Under the pieces are notes generated by a model. The model was not told where the DNA came from. It did not search any database and saw only the letters and a list, made by a program, of their open reading frames with translations. Below are positions 46,699-60,050 of a stretch of DNA of 64,000 nt, one piece after another. The translations under genes were made by a program, and so were the position numbers. Source of the DNA: Penium margaritaceum (taxonomy: Eukaryota > Streptophyta > Zygnematophyceae > Desmidiales > Peniaceae); the NCBI GenBank assembly GCA_023375785.1, contig SZWC01000567.1:226674-290673 (forward strand), given 5' to 3'. The stretch's first letter is position 1. Every line of letters begins with the position of its first letter.

Positions 46699-46703
46699 AC
46701 AAC
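46699..46703. repeat. Target site duplication ACAAC, right
   Basis: Matches 40,643-40,647 exactly; satellite sequence resumes directly after it. Confidence 0.9.
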
Positions 46704-48717
46704 AAGATAAAGAAAGGTGAAGTAAGTATGAGAACAGTTGAGAAAGCCAGAGAACGGTGAAGCAAGCCAGTGAATGGTGGAGCAAGCCAGAGATAGTTGG
46801 AGCAATCCAGAGAATAGTGGAGCAAGCTAGAGAACAGTGGAGCAAGCCAGAGAATGGTGGAGGCAGCCAAGGAACAATGGAGCAAACCAGAGAACGGTGG
46901 AGCAAGCCAGAGATAGTTGGAGCAATCCAGAGAATAGTGGAGCAAGCTAGAGAACAGTGGAGCAAGCCAGAGAATGGTGGAGGCAGCCAAGGAACAATGG
47001 AGCAAACCAGAGAACGGTGGAGCAAGCCAGAGAACGGTGGAGCAAGCCAGAGAAAGGTGAAAGAAGCTAGAGAAAGGTGGAGCAAGCCAGAGAACAGTGG
47101 AGCAAGTCAGACAACGGAAAAGCAAGCCAGAGAATGGTGGAGCAAGCCAGAGAATGGTGGAGCAAGCAAGAGAACGGTGAGTAAGCCAGAGAACCGTGGA
47201 GCAAGCCAGTCAACGGTGGAGCAAGCTAGAGAATGGTAGAGCAAGGGAGAGAACGGTGAAGCAAGCCACAGAACGATGAAGCAAGGTGGAGAACAGTGGA
47301 GCAAGCCAAAGAATGGTAGAGAACGCGAAAGAAAGTTGGTGCAAGCCCTAGAAAGGTGGAGCAAGCCAGAGAACCATGAAGCAATCCAGAAAATGGTGGA
47401 GTAAGCCAGAGAAAGCTGGAGTAAGGAAGAGAACGGTGGAGCAAGGCAGGTAACGGTAGAGCAAGTCAGAGAACGGTGGAGCAAGACAGAGAACGGTGGA
47501 GAAAGCCAGAGAATGGTGGAGCAAGCCAGGGAAAGGTGGAGCAAGCCAAAGAGTGGTTAGGCAAGCCAGGGAAAGATGGAGTAAGCAAGAGAACGGTGGA
47601 GCAAGACAGAGAACGGTGGAGAAAGCCAGAGAATGGTGGAGCAAGCCAGGGAAAGGTGGAGCAAGCCAAAGAGTGGTTAGGCAAGCCAGGGAAAGATGGA
47701 GTAAGCAAGAGAATGGTGGAGCAAGCCAGAGAACTCTGGAGCAAGTCAAAGAACAGTGGAGCAAACCAGAGAACGGTGGAACAAGTCCAAGAACGGTGGA
47801 GGAAGTCTCAGAACGGTGGAGTAAGCCAGAGAACGGTGGAGCAAGCCAGAGAACTCTGGAGCAAGTCAAAGAACAGTGGAGCAAACCAGAGAACGGTGGA
47901 ACAAGTCCAAGAACGGTGGAGGAAGTCTCAGAACGGTGGAGTAAACCAGAGAAGGGTGGAGAAAGCCACAGAATGGTGGAGCAAGCCAGAGAACGGTGGA
48001 GCAAGCCAAAGAACAATGGAGTAAGCCAAAGAGCACGAAAAAAAACCAGAGAAAGCTGGAGCAAGCTAGACAATGGTAGAGGAAGTCAGAGAAAGGTTGA
48101 GCAGGACAAAAAACGGTGGAGCAAGCCAGAGAAAGGTGGAGCAAGTCAAAGAACGGTGGAGCAAGCGAGAGGTAGGTATAGCAAGCCAGATAACAATAGG
48201 GTTAGCCACAAGAAGGTGACGCAAGCCACTGAAAGGTTAAGAAAGCCAGAGAAAGGTGGAGCGAGCCAGAGAACAATGGAGCAAGCCAGGGGAAGAATGA
48301 ACAAGCCAGAGAAAGATAGAGCAATCCAGAGAACGTTTAAGGAAGCCAGAGAATGGTGAAGCAAGCCAGAGAATGGTGGAGGAAGCCAAAGAACGGTTGA
48401 GCAACCCAGAGAACGGTGTAGCAAGCTAGAGACTGGTGGAGCAAGCCACAGAAAGGTGGAATAAGCTAGAGCAACATAGAGCAAGCCATAGAAAAGAAGA
48501 GCAGGACAGAGAATGGTGGAGCAAGCCATAGAAAGGTGGAGCAAGTCACATAACAGTGGAGCAAGCCAGAGAAAGGTGGAGCAAGCAAGAGAACGCTGGA
48601 GCAAGCCATAGAAGAGAAGAGCAAGCCAAAGAGCAGTGGAGCAAGCCAGAGAAAGGTACAACAAGCCAAAGAAAGGTGGAGTAATTCCGACAATGGTGGG
48701 GCAAGCCAGAGAATTGT
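46704..48717 (+). repeat. 20-bp minisatellite, continuation after the copia insertion
   Basis: Same unit and same polarity as the left arm, so the retrotransposon inserted into a pre-existing array. Contains three 120-bp doublets (46,791; 47,471; 47,721). The orientation ends within 48,715-48,720. Confidence 0.95.
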
Positions 48718-49545
48718 GACTTGCTCCACCGTTCTCTGGCTTGTATCACCGTTCTCTGACATGCTCCACCGTTCTCAGGCTTGCTTTAACGTTCTCTGGC
48801 TTGCTCCACCGTTGTCTGGCTTGCTCCACTATTCTCTGTCTTCCTCCACCATTCCTTGGCTTGTTTTACCATTATCTAGCTTGCTCTACCGTTCTCTGGC
48901 TTGCTGCACTGTTCTCTGAATTGCTCCACCTTTATCTGGCCTTTTCCATTTTTCTCTGGCTTCCTCCACAGTTCTGGGGCTTGTTCCACTGTACTCTTGC
49001 TTGCTCCACTATTCTCTGGCTTGCTCCAACGTTCTCTGACTTGCTCCACCGTTCTCTAACTTGCTCTACTGTTCTCAGGCTTGCTCCACTATTCTTTCCA
49101 TTGCTCCACTGTTCTCTAGCTGGCTCCACCATTCTCTGACTTGCTCCACCGTTTTCTGGATTGCACCATCGTTCTCTGGCTTTCTCTACCGTTCCCTGGG
49201 TTGCTCCACCTTTCTCTACCTTGTTCCACCGTTCTATGGCTTGCTTCATCTTTTTCTAGCTTGCTACACCATTCTCTGACTTGCTACACCATTCACTGGA
49301 TTCGTCAACCGTTCTTATACCTGCTCCACCGTTCTCTGGCTTGCTCCACCTTTTTTTTGACTTTCTCTAACTTTCTCTAGCTTGCTTCACCTTTCTCTGG
49401 CTTGCTCCACCTTTCCCTAGCTTGCTCCACCATTTTCTGGCTTGCTCCACAATTCTTTAGCTTGCTCCACCATTCTCTCACTTGATCCACCATTCACTGG
49501 CTTGCTCAACCATTATTTGGCTTGCTCCACCATTCTTCTGATTTG

Positions 49546-49546
49546 N
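49546..49546. other. Single-n scaffold junction
   Basis: The 297-bp segment 49,249-49,545 is repeated as 49,547-49,843 with two base differences seen. Confidence 0.85.
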
Positions 49547-52500
49547 TCTTTTTCTAGCTTGCTACACCATTCTCTGACTTGCTACACCATTCACTGGATT
49601 CCTCAACCGTTCTTATACCTGCTCCACCGTTCTCTGGCTTGCTCCACCTTTTTTTTGACTTTCTCTAACTTTCTCTAGCTTGCTTCACCTTTCTCTGGCT
49701 CGCTCCACCTTTCCCTAGCTTGCTCCACCATTTTCTGGCTTGCTCCACAATTCTTTAGCTTGCTCCACCATTCTCTCACTTGATCCACCATTCACTGGCT
49801 TGCTCAACCATTATTTGGCTTGCTCCACCATTCTTCTGATTTGCTCTACCATCCTCTGGCTTGCTCCACTGTTTTCTGACTTGCTCCACCGTTCTCTGAC
49901 TTGCTCCACCGTTCTCTGACTTGCTCCACTGTTGCCTGAATTTCTCCACCGTTCACTGACTTGCTCCACAGGTCTCTGGCTTGCTCCACTGTTTGCTGGT
50001 TTGCGCCACTGTTCTCTGGCTTGCTCCCCCATTCTTTGGCTTGCTCCAATGTTCTCTAGCTTGCTCCACCATTCCAGAGCTTGCTCCACTAGTCTCTGGC
50101 TTACTTCACCGTTCTCTGGCTTGGTCCACCTTTCTCTGGCTTGATCCACCTTTCTCTGGGTTGCTCCATTGTTCTCTGGCTTGTTCCACTGTTCTCTGGC
50201 TTGCTCCACCATTCTTTGGCTTGCTCCACCGTTCTCTGGCTTGCTCCACCTTTCTCTGGCTTGCTCCACTTTTCTATGGCGTGCACGACCTTCTCCCGCT
50301 TTTTCCACCTCTCCCTGGCTTGCTCCACCGTTCTTTGGCTTTCTCCACCTTACTCTAGCTTGCTCCAACATTCTAATGCTTGTCCCATCGTTATCTGGCT
50401 TGCTCGACCCATATCTGGCTTGCTCCACCATTCTCTGGCTCGTCTAACTGTTCCTTGGCTTGCTTTGCCATTTTCCGGTTTCCTCCACCGTTCTCTGGCT
50501 TGCTCTACCATTCTCTGGCTTGCTCCACCATTCTCTGGCTCGTCTAACTGTTCCTTGGCTTGCTTTGCCATTTTCCGGTTTCCTCCACCGTTCTCTGGCT
50601 TGCTCTACCATTCTCTGGCTTGCTCTACAGTTCTCTGACTTGCTCCACTGTACTCTGGCTTGCTCCACCATTCTTTGGCTTGATCCACCATTCTCTGGAT
50701 GGCTCCACCGTTCTCTGGCTTGCTCCACCTTTGTCTGGCTTGCTCCACCGTTCTCTGGCTTGCTCCACCGTTCTCTGACTTGCTCCACTGTACTCTGGCT
50801 TGCTCCACCATTCTTTGGCTTGATCCACCATTCTCTGGATGGCTCCACCGTTCTCTGGCTTGCTCCACCTTTGTCTGGCTTGCTACATCTTTCTCTTGCA
50901 TACTCCACCTTTCTGTCGCTTGCTCCACCTTTCTCTGGCTTGCTACACCGTTCTCTAACATGCTCCATTTGCTCTAGCTTGCTCCACCTTTGTCTGGCTT
51001 GCTACATCTTTCTCTTGCATACTCCACCTTTCTGTCGCTTGCTCCACCTTTCTCTGGCTTGCTACACCGTTCTCTAACATGCTCCATTTTCTCTTGCTTG
51101 ATCCAACTTTCTATTGCCTGCTGCATTGTTATCTGGCTTGCTTCACCCTTCTCTGGCTTGCTCCAACTTTCGTAGGCTCTCTCCACCGTTCCCTGGATTG
51201 CTCCGCCATTCTCTGGCTTGCTCCACCTTTGTCTGGCTTGCTACATCTTTCTCTTGCATACTCCACCTTTCTGTCGCTTGCTCCACCTTTCTCTGGCTTG
51301 CTACACCGTTCTCTAACATGCTCCATTTGCTCTAGCTTGCTCCAACTTTCTATTGCCTGCTGCATTGTTATCTGGCTTGCTTCACCCTTCTCTGGCTTGC
51401 TCCAACTTTCGTAGGCTCTCTCCACCGTTCCCTGGATTGCTCCGCCATTCTCTGGCTTGCTCCAACTTTCTATTGCCTGCTGCATTGTTATCTGGCTTGC
51501 TTCACCCTTCTCTGGCTTGCTCCAACTTTCGTAGGCTCTCTCCACCGTTCCCTGGATTGCTCCGCCATTCTCTGGCTTGCTCTAATGTTCTCTGGCTTGC
51601 TCTACTGCTCTCTGGCTTGCTCCACCATTCTCTGGCTTGCTCCACCTTTCTCTGGCTTGCTTTAGCTTTCTTTGGCTTGCTCCACCATTCTCTGGCTTGC
51701 TCCACTGTTCTCTGGCTTGCTCCACCATTCTCTGGCTTGCTCCACCTTTCTCTGGCTTGCTTTAGCTTTCTTTGGCTTGCTCCACCATTCTCTGGCTTGC
51801 TCCACTGTTCTCTGGCTTGCTCCACCATTATCTGGCTTGTTCCACCGTTCTCTGGCTTGTTCCACCTTTCCGTGGCCTACTCCGATGTCCTTTTGCTTGC
51901 TCCACCGATCTTTGGCTTGCTCGATGATTCTCTGGCTTGATCCACCATTTCCTGGCTTGCTCCACCGTTCTCTAGCTTGCTCTACCTTTCTCTGGCATGC
52001 TTCACCTTTCTCTAACTTACTCTACCGTTCTCTGGCTTGCTCCAGTGTCCTTTGGCTTGCTCCACTGTTCTCTGACTTGCTCCAATGTTCTCTTGTTTGC
52101 TCTACCTTTCTTTGGCTTGCTCACAATTTCTGTTGCTTGCTCCACCTTTTTCTAGCTTGCTCCACTATTCTCAAGCTTGCTCCCACTTTCTCTTTCTTGC
52201 TTCACCTTTCTGTGGCTTGCTTCACATTTCTTTGGCTTGCTCCACCATTTGCAGTCTTCCTCCACCGTTTTCTGATGTGCTGCACCTTTCTGTGGCCTGC
52301 TCTACCGTTCTCTGGCTTGCTCTACTGTTCTCTGGGTTGCTCCATCGTTCTCTGGCTTGCTCTACTGTTCTCTGGCTTGCTCCACCGTTCTCTGCTTGCT
52401 CCCCCGTTTTTTGACTTGCTCCACAGTTCTCTTGCTTTCTTCACTTTTCTTTGGCCTATTCCACCTTTCTCTGGCTTCCTCCACCGTTCTTTGGCTTGCT

Positions 52501-55500
52501 CCACCGTTCTCTTGCTTGCTTCACCGTTCTCTTCCTTGTTCCACCGTTCGCACAGTTTCTCCACCGTTCTCTGACTTGCTCCTCCGTTCCGAGGCTTGCT
52601 CCTCTGTTTTCTGGATTGTTCTAACGTTCTTTGGCTTGCTCCACCATTCTCTTACTTGCTCTAGCATTTTCTGGCTTGCACCACCATTCTCTGGCTTTCT
52701 CCAACTTTCTCTTGCTCCACCTTTCTCTAGCTCGCTCCACCTTTCTCTTACTTGCTCTAGCATTTTCTGGCTTGCACCACCATTCTCTGGCTTTCTCCAA
52801 CTTTCTCTTGCTCCACCTTTCTCTAGCTCGCTCCACCTTTCTCTGGCTAAATCCATCTTTCTCTGGCTTGCTTCACCTTTCTTTGGCTTGCTTCGCCTTT
52901 CCTGGCTTGCTCCACCATTCTCAGGCTTGCTCCATCATTCTATGGCTTGCTCCACCATTCTCAGGCTTGCTGCGCCGTTTTCTTGCATGCGCCACCAATC
53001 TTTGACTTGCTCCAGTGTTCTCTGCCTTGCTCCACCGTTCTCTAGCTTTCTCTGCCGTTCTCTGGCTTGCTCCACCATTGTCTGGCTTGCTCAATCGTTC
53101 CTTGGCTTCCTCTACCATAATCTGCCTTGCTCCACCATTCTCTGACTTCCTCCACTGTTTTCTGACTTGCTCCACCGTTCTATGGCTTGCTCCACCATTC
53201 CCTGGCTTGCCCCACCGTTCTCTGGCTTGCGCCACTGTTCTTTGGCTTGCTCCACCGTTCTCTGGCTTGCGCCACTGTTCTTTGGCTTGCTCCACCGTTC
53301 TTTGGCTTGCGTCACCGTTCTCTAACTTGCTCCACCATTCTATGGCTTGCTCCACCATTCGCTGGGTTACTCCACCGTTCTATAGCTTGTTCTGCTGTTC
53401 TCTGGCTTGATCCGCTCTTCTCTGGCTTCCTCTACTGTTTTCTTGCTTGCTCCACCATTCTCTGGGTTGTTCTACCGTTCATGAACTTGCTCCACCATTC
53501 TCTAACTTGCTCAATCATTCTCTGGCTTGATCCGCTCTTCTCTGGCTTCCTCTACTGTTTTCTTGCTTGCTCCACCATTCTCTGGGTTGTTCTACCGTTC
53601 ATGAACTTGCTCCACCATTCTCTAACTTGCTCAATCATTCTCTGGCTTGCTCCATTGTTCTGTGGCTTATTCCACCGTTCTCTGGCTTGCTCTGAAGTTC
53701 TCTAGCTTGCTCCACCATTCTCTGGCTTGCTCTACTATTCTTTGGCTTGCTCCACCGTTCTTTGACTTGCTCTACCGTTCTCTGGCTTGCTCCACCGTTC
53801 TCTGGCTTGCTCCACTATTCTCTGGCTTGCTCCTCCGTTCTCTGGCTTGCTCTACCTTTCTATGGCTTGCTCCACCTTTCTTTGGCTTGCTCCACCGTTC
53901 TCTGGCTTGCTCCACTATTCTCTGGCTTGCTCCTCCGTTCTCTGGCTTGCTCTACCTTTCTATGGCTTGCTCCACCTTTCTTTGGCTTGCTCCACCGTTC
54001 CCTGGCTTGCTTCACCATTCTCTTGCTTGCTCTAGTTTTGTCTGGCTTGCAGCACCGCTCTTTGGCTTGCTCCACCGTTGTCTGGAATGCTCCACCCTTT
54101 TTAGCTTGCTCCACCCTTCTCTTGCTTGCTCCACAAATCTCAGGCTAGCTCCACCGTTCTCTGGCTTGTTCCACCATTCTTTGGCTTGCTCTACAGTTCT
54201 CTAGCTTGCTCCATTGATTTCTGGCTTGCTCCATGTTCTCTGGTTTGCTCCACCGTTCTCTGGCTTGCTCCACTGTTCTCTGGCTTGCTCCACCATTCTT
54301 GGACTTGCTTCACTTTTCTCTGACTTGCTCCACTGTTCTCTGAATTGTTCCACCTTGATTTGGCTAGCTCCACCGTTCTCTGGCTTGCTCCACTATTCTC
54401 TGACTTGCTCCACCGTTCTCTGGCTTGCTCTACAGTTCTTTGGCTTGCTCCACTGTTCTCTGAATTGTTCCACCTTGATTTGGCTAGCTCCACCGTTCTC
54501 TGGCTTGCTCCACTATTCTCTGACTTGCTCCACCGTTCTCTGGCTTGCTCTACAGTTCTTTGGCTTGCTCCATTATTCTCCGGCTTGCTCCACCGTTCTC
54601 TGACTTCCTCCATCATTTTCTAAATTGCTTCACCTTTCTCGGGCCTGTTTAACCTTTCTGTGGATTCCTCCACCATTCTCTGGTTTGCTCCACCAACCTC
54701 TTGCTTGCTCCACTGTTCACTAGCTTGCTCCACCGTTCTTTGACTTGTTTCACCATTCTCTGACTTGCTCCACTGTTCTCATAATTGCTCCACTTTTCTC
54801 TGGATTCCTCCACTGCTCTTTGGCTTGCTCCACCAGTCTCTGGCTTGCACCACCCTTCTCTGCCTTCCTCCACCATCCAATACCTTGCTCCACCGTTCTC
54901 TGGCTTCCTCCATTGTTCTGTCAATTGCTCCATTGTTCTCTTGCCATACCTTTTTCTGGCTTTCTCCACCTTAATCTGGTTTGATTTACTTTTCTCAGGC
55001 TTGTTTCACCTTTTGCTAGCTTGCTCCACCTTTGTCTGGCTTGCTCCACCGTTCTCTAGCTTGCTCCACCATTTTGAGGCTTGCTCCACCATCCAATGCC
55101 TTGCTCCACCGTTCTCTGGCTTGCTCCACCGTTCTCTCAATCAATCCATCGTTCTCTGGCTTGCTCCACAATTCTCTGACGTGCTCCGAATTTATCTGGC
55201 TTTCTCCACTATTCTGTGGCTTGCTCCACCGTTCTTTGGCTTGCTCCACTGTTCTCTAGCTGCGCCACCCTTCTCTGACCTGCTTCACCATTCTTTGGCT
55301 TGCTCCAATGTTCTCTGGCTTGCTCCACCGTTCTCTGGCTTGCTCCACTGTTCTCTTACTTGCTTTACCATTCCATGGCTTGTTGCACCGTTATTTGGCT
55401 TGCTCCACTGATCTCTGGCTTGCTCTGCCGCTCTCTGGCTTGCTCCGCCATTCTCTGGCTTGCTCTACCATTCTCCGGTTTGCTCCACCCTTCTCTGACT

Positions 55501-58500
55501 TTCTCCACCGCTCTCTGGCTTGCTCCACCATTCTCTCGCTTGCTCCAACGTTGTCTGGCTTGCTCTGTTGTTCTCTGGCTTGCTTCACTGTTCTCTAGCT
55601 TGCTCTACCATTCTCTGGCCTGCTCCGCCATTCTTTGACATGCTCCACCCTTCTCTTGCTCCCTTAACAATTATCTGGCTTTCTCCACTGTTCTTAGAAT
55701 TGCTCCACCATTCTCTCCTTTGCTCCACCTTTCACTGGGTTGCTCCACCTTTCTTTGCTTTGCTTCACTTTGTCTGGCTTCCTCCTCCGTTCTCTGGCTT
55801 GCTCCACTGTTCTCTTGCTTACTCAAATGTTCTCTGGCTTGCTCCACCGATCTCTGACTTGCTCCATGGTTCTCTGGCTTGCTCCACCGATATCTGGCTT
55901 GCTTCATCCTTCTCTAGCTTGCTCCTCCGTTCCCTGGCTTGCTCCACAGTTCTATGTCTTGATCCACTGATCTCTTTTTTGCTCACCCGTTCTTTGGCTT
56001 GCTCCACTACTCTCTGCATTTCTTAACCGTCCTCTGGCTTATTCCACTGTTCTCGGACTTGTGCACCGTTCTATGACTTGCTCCACCGTTCTCTGACTTG
56101 CTCCGCCGTTCTTTGGCTTACTCCACCTTTCTCTGGCTTGCTCCACCGTTCTATTGCTTGCTCCATCGTTCTCTGGCTTGCTTCACTGTTCTCTGACTTG
56201 CTCCAACGTTCTCTTGCTTGCTCTACCTTTCTATGGCTTGCTCTACTTTTCTCTGGCTACTCCACTGTTCTCTTGCTTGCTCCACCTTTCTCTAGGTTGC
56301 TCAATTGTTCTCTCTCTTGTTCCACCATTCTTTGGCTTGCTCCACCATTCTCTATATTGCTCCACCAGCCTATGGCTTACTCCTCCTGTGTTGCTTGCTC
56401 CACCTTACTCTGGCGTGCTCAACCTTTCTCTCGCTTGCTCCACCTCCTCTGGCATGCTCCACCATTCTCCGGCTTGCTCCACCTTGCTCTTGCTTGCTCC
56501 AACACTCTCTTGCTTCCTCCAGCGCTATCTGGCTCGCTCCACTGTTCCCGGGCTTGCTCCGCTGTTCTTGGGCTTGCTCCACTGTTCTCTGGCTTGCTCT
56601 TCCGTTCTCTGTGTTGCTCCATCGTTCTCTGATTTGCTCCACCGTTCTCTGGCTTCCTCCACCCTTCCTTGGCTTGCTCCACCATTCTCTGGGTTGCCCC
56701 GCTGTTCTCTGGCTAGCTCTACCATTCCCTGGTTTGCCCCACCGTTCTCTGGCTTGCTCCACCTTTCTTTGGCTTGCTCCACCTTTGCTTGGCTTGCTAC
56801 ACCGTTCTCAAACTTGCTCCACCAATCTCTGGCTTGCTCCACCAATCTCTGGCTTTCTCCACTTTTCTGGCTTGCTCTACCCTTCTTTGGCTTGCTCTGC
56901 TTCCCTCTGGCTTGCTCAACCATTATCTGGCTTGCTCCACTGTTCTCGGACTTTCCCACCAATCTCTGACTTCATCCACAGTTCTCTGATTTGTCCCACC
57001 TTTCTCTGGCTTGTTCCACCTTTCTCTGGCATGCTCCACCGTTATCTCGCTTGCTCCACCATTCTCTGGCTTGCTGCACTGATCTATCACTTGCTCCAAC
57101 GTTCTTTTTCTTGCTCCACCTTTCTTTGGATTTCTTCATCTTTCTCTGGCGTGCTCCACCTTTCTTTTGCTTGCTCCACCTTTCTCTGGCTTATTCCACC
57201 TTCCCTTGGCCTGTCCACCATTCTTGTCCTTGCTCCACCGTTCTCTGGCTTGCTCTACAGTTCGGAGGCGTGCTCCAACGTTCTCTAGCTTGCTCCACTG
57301 TTCTCTGACTTCCTCAACCGTTCTCTAAACAGCTTGACCTTTCTCGGGCATGTTTCACCTTTCTCTAGCCTTGTCCACCGTTCTATGGTTTGCTCCATTG
57401 TCCTCTTGCTTGCTCCACTGCTCTCTTCCTTGCTCCACCGTTCTGTGACATTTTCTACCATTCTCTGACTTGCTCCATCGTTCTCAAGATTGCTCCACTT
57501 TTGTCTGGATTGCTCCATTGTTGTCCGGCTAGCTCCACAATTCTCTAACTTGCTCCACCATTTTCTGGCTTGCAAAACTGTTCTCTGGCTTTCTGCACCG
57601 TTTTATTGCTCCACCTTAATCTGGCTTGCACTACCTTTCTCTGGCGTGCTTCACCTTTCTCTGCCTTGCTCCACCTTTGTCTGGCTTGCTCCACCATTCT
57701 CTGGCTTGCTCCACTGTTCTCTGGCTTGCTGCACCGTTTTATTGCTCCACCTTAATCTGGCTTGCACTACCTTTCTCTGGCGTGCTTCACCTTTCTCTGC
57801 CTTGCTCCACCTTTGTCTGGCTTGCTCCACCATTCTTTGGCTTGCTCCACCGTACTCTGGCTTGCTCAACCATCCTCTACCTTGCTCCACCATTGTTTGG
57901 CTTGCTCAACCGTTCTCTCAATTGCTTCATCATTCTCTGGCTTGCTCCACCATTCTCTGGCGTGCTGCACATTTCTCTTGCTTGCTCCACATTCCCTGGT
58001 TTTCTCCACCATTCTCTTGCTTGCTCCACTGTTCTGTGGCTTGCGCCACCATTCTCTGCCTGACCCCATTGTTCTCTGGCTTGCTCCACCATTCTCTGGC
58101 TAGCTCCAATGTTCTCTGGCTTGCTCCACTGTTCTCTGCCTTGCTCCAGCATTCCCAGGCATGCTCAACCTATCTTTTACCTGCTCCACCGTTCTATGGC
58201 TTGCACCACTGTTCTCTGGCTTGCTCTACCGTTCTGTGGCATACGCCAGCATTCTCTGGCTTGCTCCACCGTTCTCTAGCTTGCTCCACCATTCTCTAGC
58301 TTGCTCCACCGTACCCTGGCATGCTGAACCATTCTCTAGCTTTCTCTATCGTTCCCTGACTTGCTCCACCGTTCTCTAGTTTGCTCCACCGTTCTATGGC
58401 TTGCTCCACCATTCTCTGGCTTGGTCCATTGTTCCCTTGCTTGTTCTGCTGTTCTCTTGCTTGCTCCACCATTATCTTGCTTGCTCTACCGTTCTCTGGC

Positions 58501-59080
58501 TTCCTCCACCCTTCTCTAACTTTCTCCACCGCTCTCTGGCTTGCTCAAACGTTCAGTGGCATGCTTCACCATTCTCTGACTTGCTCCACCGTTCTATTGC
58601 TTGCTCCACTATTGTCTGACATGCTCCACCATTCTCTGGCTCACGAGAGCATTCTTTGGCTTGCTCCACCATTCTCTAGCTTGCTCCACCGTTCTATGGC
58701 TTGCTCCACTGTTCTCTGGCTTGCTCCACTGTTGTCTGGCTTGCTCCGCCATTCGCTGACTATCTCCACTGTCCTCTGGCTTGCTTCACCCTTCTCTTGT
58801 TTGCTCCACCGTTCTCTGGTTTGCTCTGCTGTTCTCTGTCTTGCACTATCATTCTCAGGCTCGCTCCACCGTTCTTTGACATGCTCCACCCTTCCCTTGC
58901 TTGCTCCACCATTCTCGGGCTTGCTCCACTGTTCTCAGGGTTCCTCCACCATTCTCTGCCTTGCTCCACCTATCTCTGGCTTGCTCCACCTTTCTTTGGC
59001 TTGCTCCACCGTTCTCTGCATACCTGCACTATCCTCTGGCTTGCTCCACTGCTATCTAGTTTGCTCCACCGTTCTCTGGC

Positions 59081-60050
59081 TTGCTCCACCAATCTGTGGC
59101 TTGCACCACGGTTCTCTTGCTTGCTCCACCAATCTCTGGCGTGCTCCATTCTTCTCTAGCTTGCTCCTCCATTATCTGTCTTGCTCCACACTTCTATGAC
59201 TTGTTCCACTAATCTCTTGCTTGCTTCACCGTTCTTTGGCTTGCTCCACCGTTCTCTGGCTTGCTCTACCGCTCTGTCGCTTGATCTACCATTCTCAGGC
59301 CTGATCTTCCGTTCTCTGGCTTGCTCTACCGCTCTGTCGCTTGATCTACCATTCTCAGGCCTGATCTTCCGTTCTCTGGCTTGCTCTACCGCTCTGTCGC
59401 TTGATCTACCATTCTCAGGCCTGATCTTCCGTTCTCTGGCTTGCTCTACCGCTCTGTCGCTTGATCTACCATTCTCAGGCCTGATCTTCCGTTCTCTGGC
59501 TTGCTCTACCGCTCTGTCGCTTGATCTACCATTCTCAGGCCTGATCTTCCGTTCTCTGGCTTGCTCTACCGCTCTGTCGCTTGATCTACCATTCTCAGGC
59601 CTGATCTTCCGTTCTCTGGCTTGCTCTACCGCTCTGTCGCTTGATCTACCATTCTCAGGCCTGATCTTCCGTTCTCTGGCTTGCTCTACCGCTCTGTCGC
59701 TTGATCTACCATTCTCAGGCCTGATCTTCCGTTCTCTGGCTTGCTCTACCGCTCTGTCGCTTGATCTACCATTCTCAGGCCTGATCTTCCGTTCTCTGGC
59801 TTGCTCTACCGCTCTGTCGCTTGATCTACCATTCTCAGGCCTGATCTTCCGTTCTCTGGCTTGCTCTACCGTTCTCTGGCTTGCTCCACCAATCTGTGGC
59901 TTGCACCCCGGTTCTCTTGCTTGCTCCACCAATCTCTGGCGTGCTCCATTCTTCTCTAGCTTGCTCCTCCATTATCTGTCTTGCTCCACACTTCTATGAC
60001 TTGTTCCACTAATCTCTTGCTTGCTTCACCGCTCTTTGGCTTGCCCCACT
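59081..60050 (-). repeat. ~170-bp flank duplicated on both sides of the first 60-bp array
   Basis: 59,081-59,250 recurs at 59,881-60,050 with only a few changes (for example CACG versus CCCG near 59,107/59,907). The 60-bp array lies between the two copies, an offset of 800 bp. Confidence 0.85.
59251..59871 (-). repeat. 60-bp higher-order array, ~10.3 copies
   Basis: Perfect 60-bp period (three 20-bp units) including the rare variants GCTCTGTCGC and CTGATCTTCC. A single displaced copy of the unit lies at 60,411-60,488. The period is a multiple of 3, hence the open frames with a 20-residue repeat. Confidence 0.97.
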
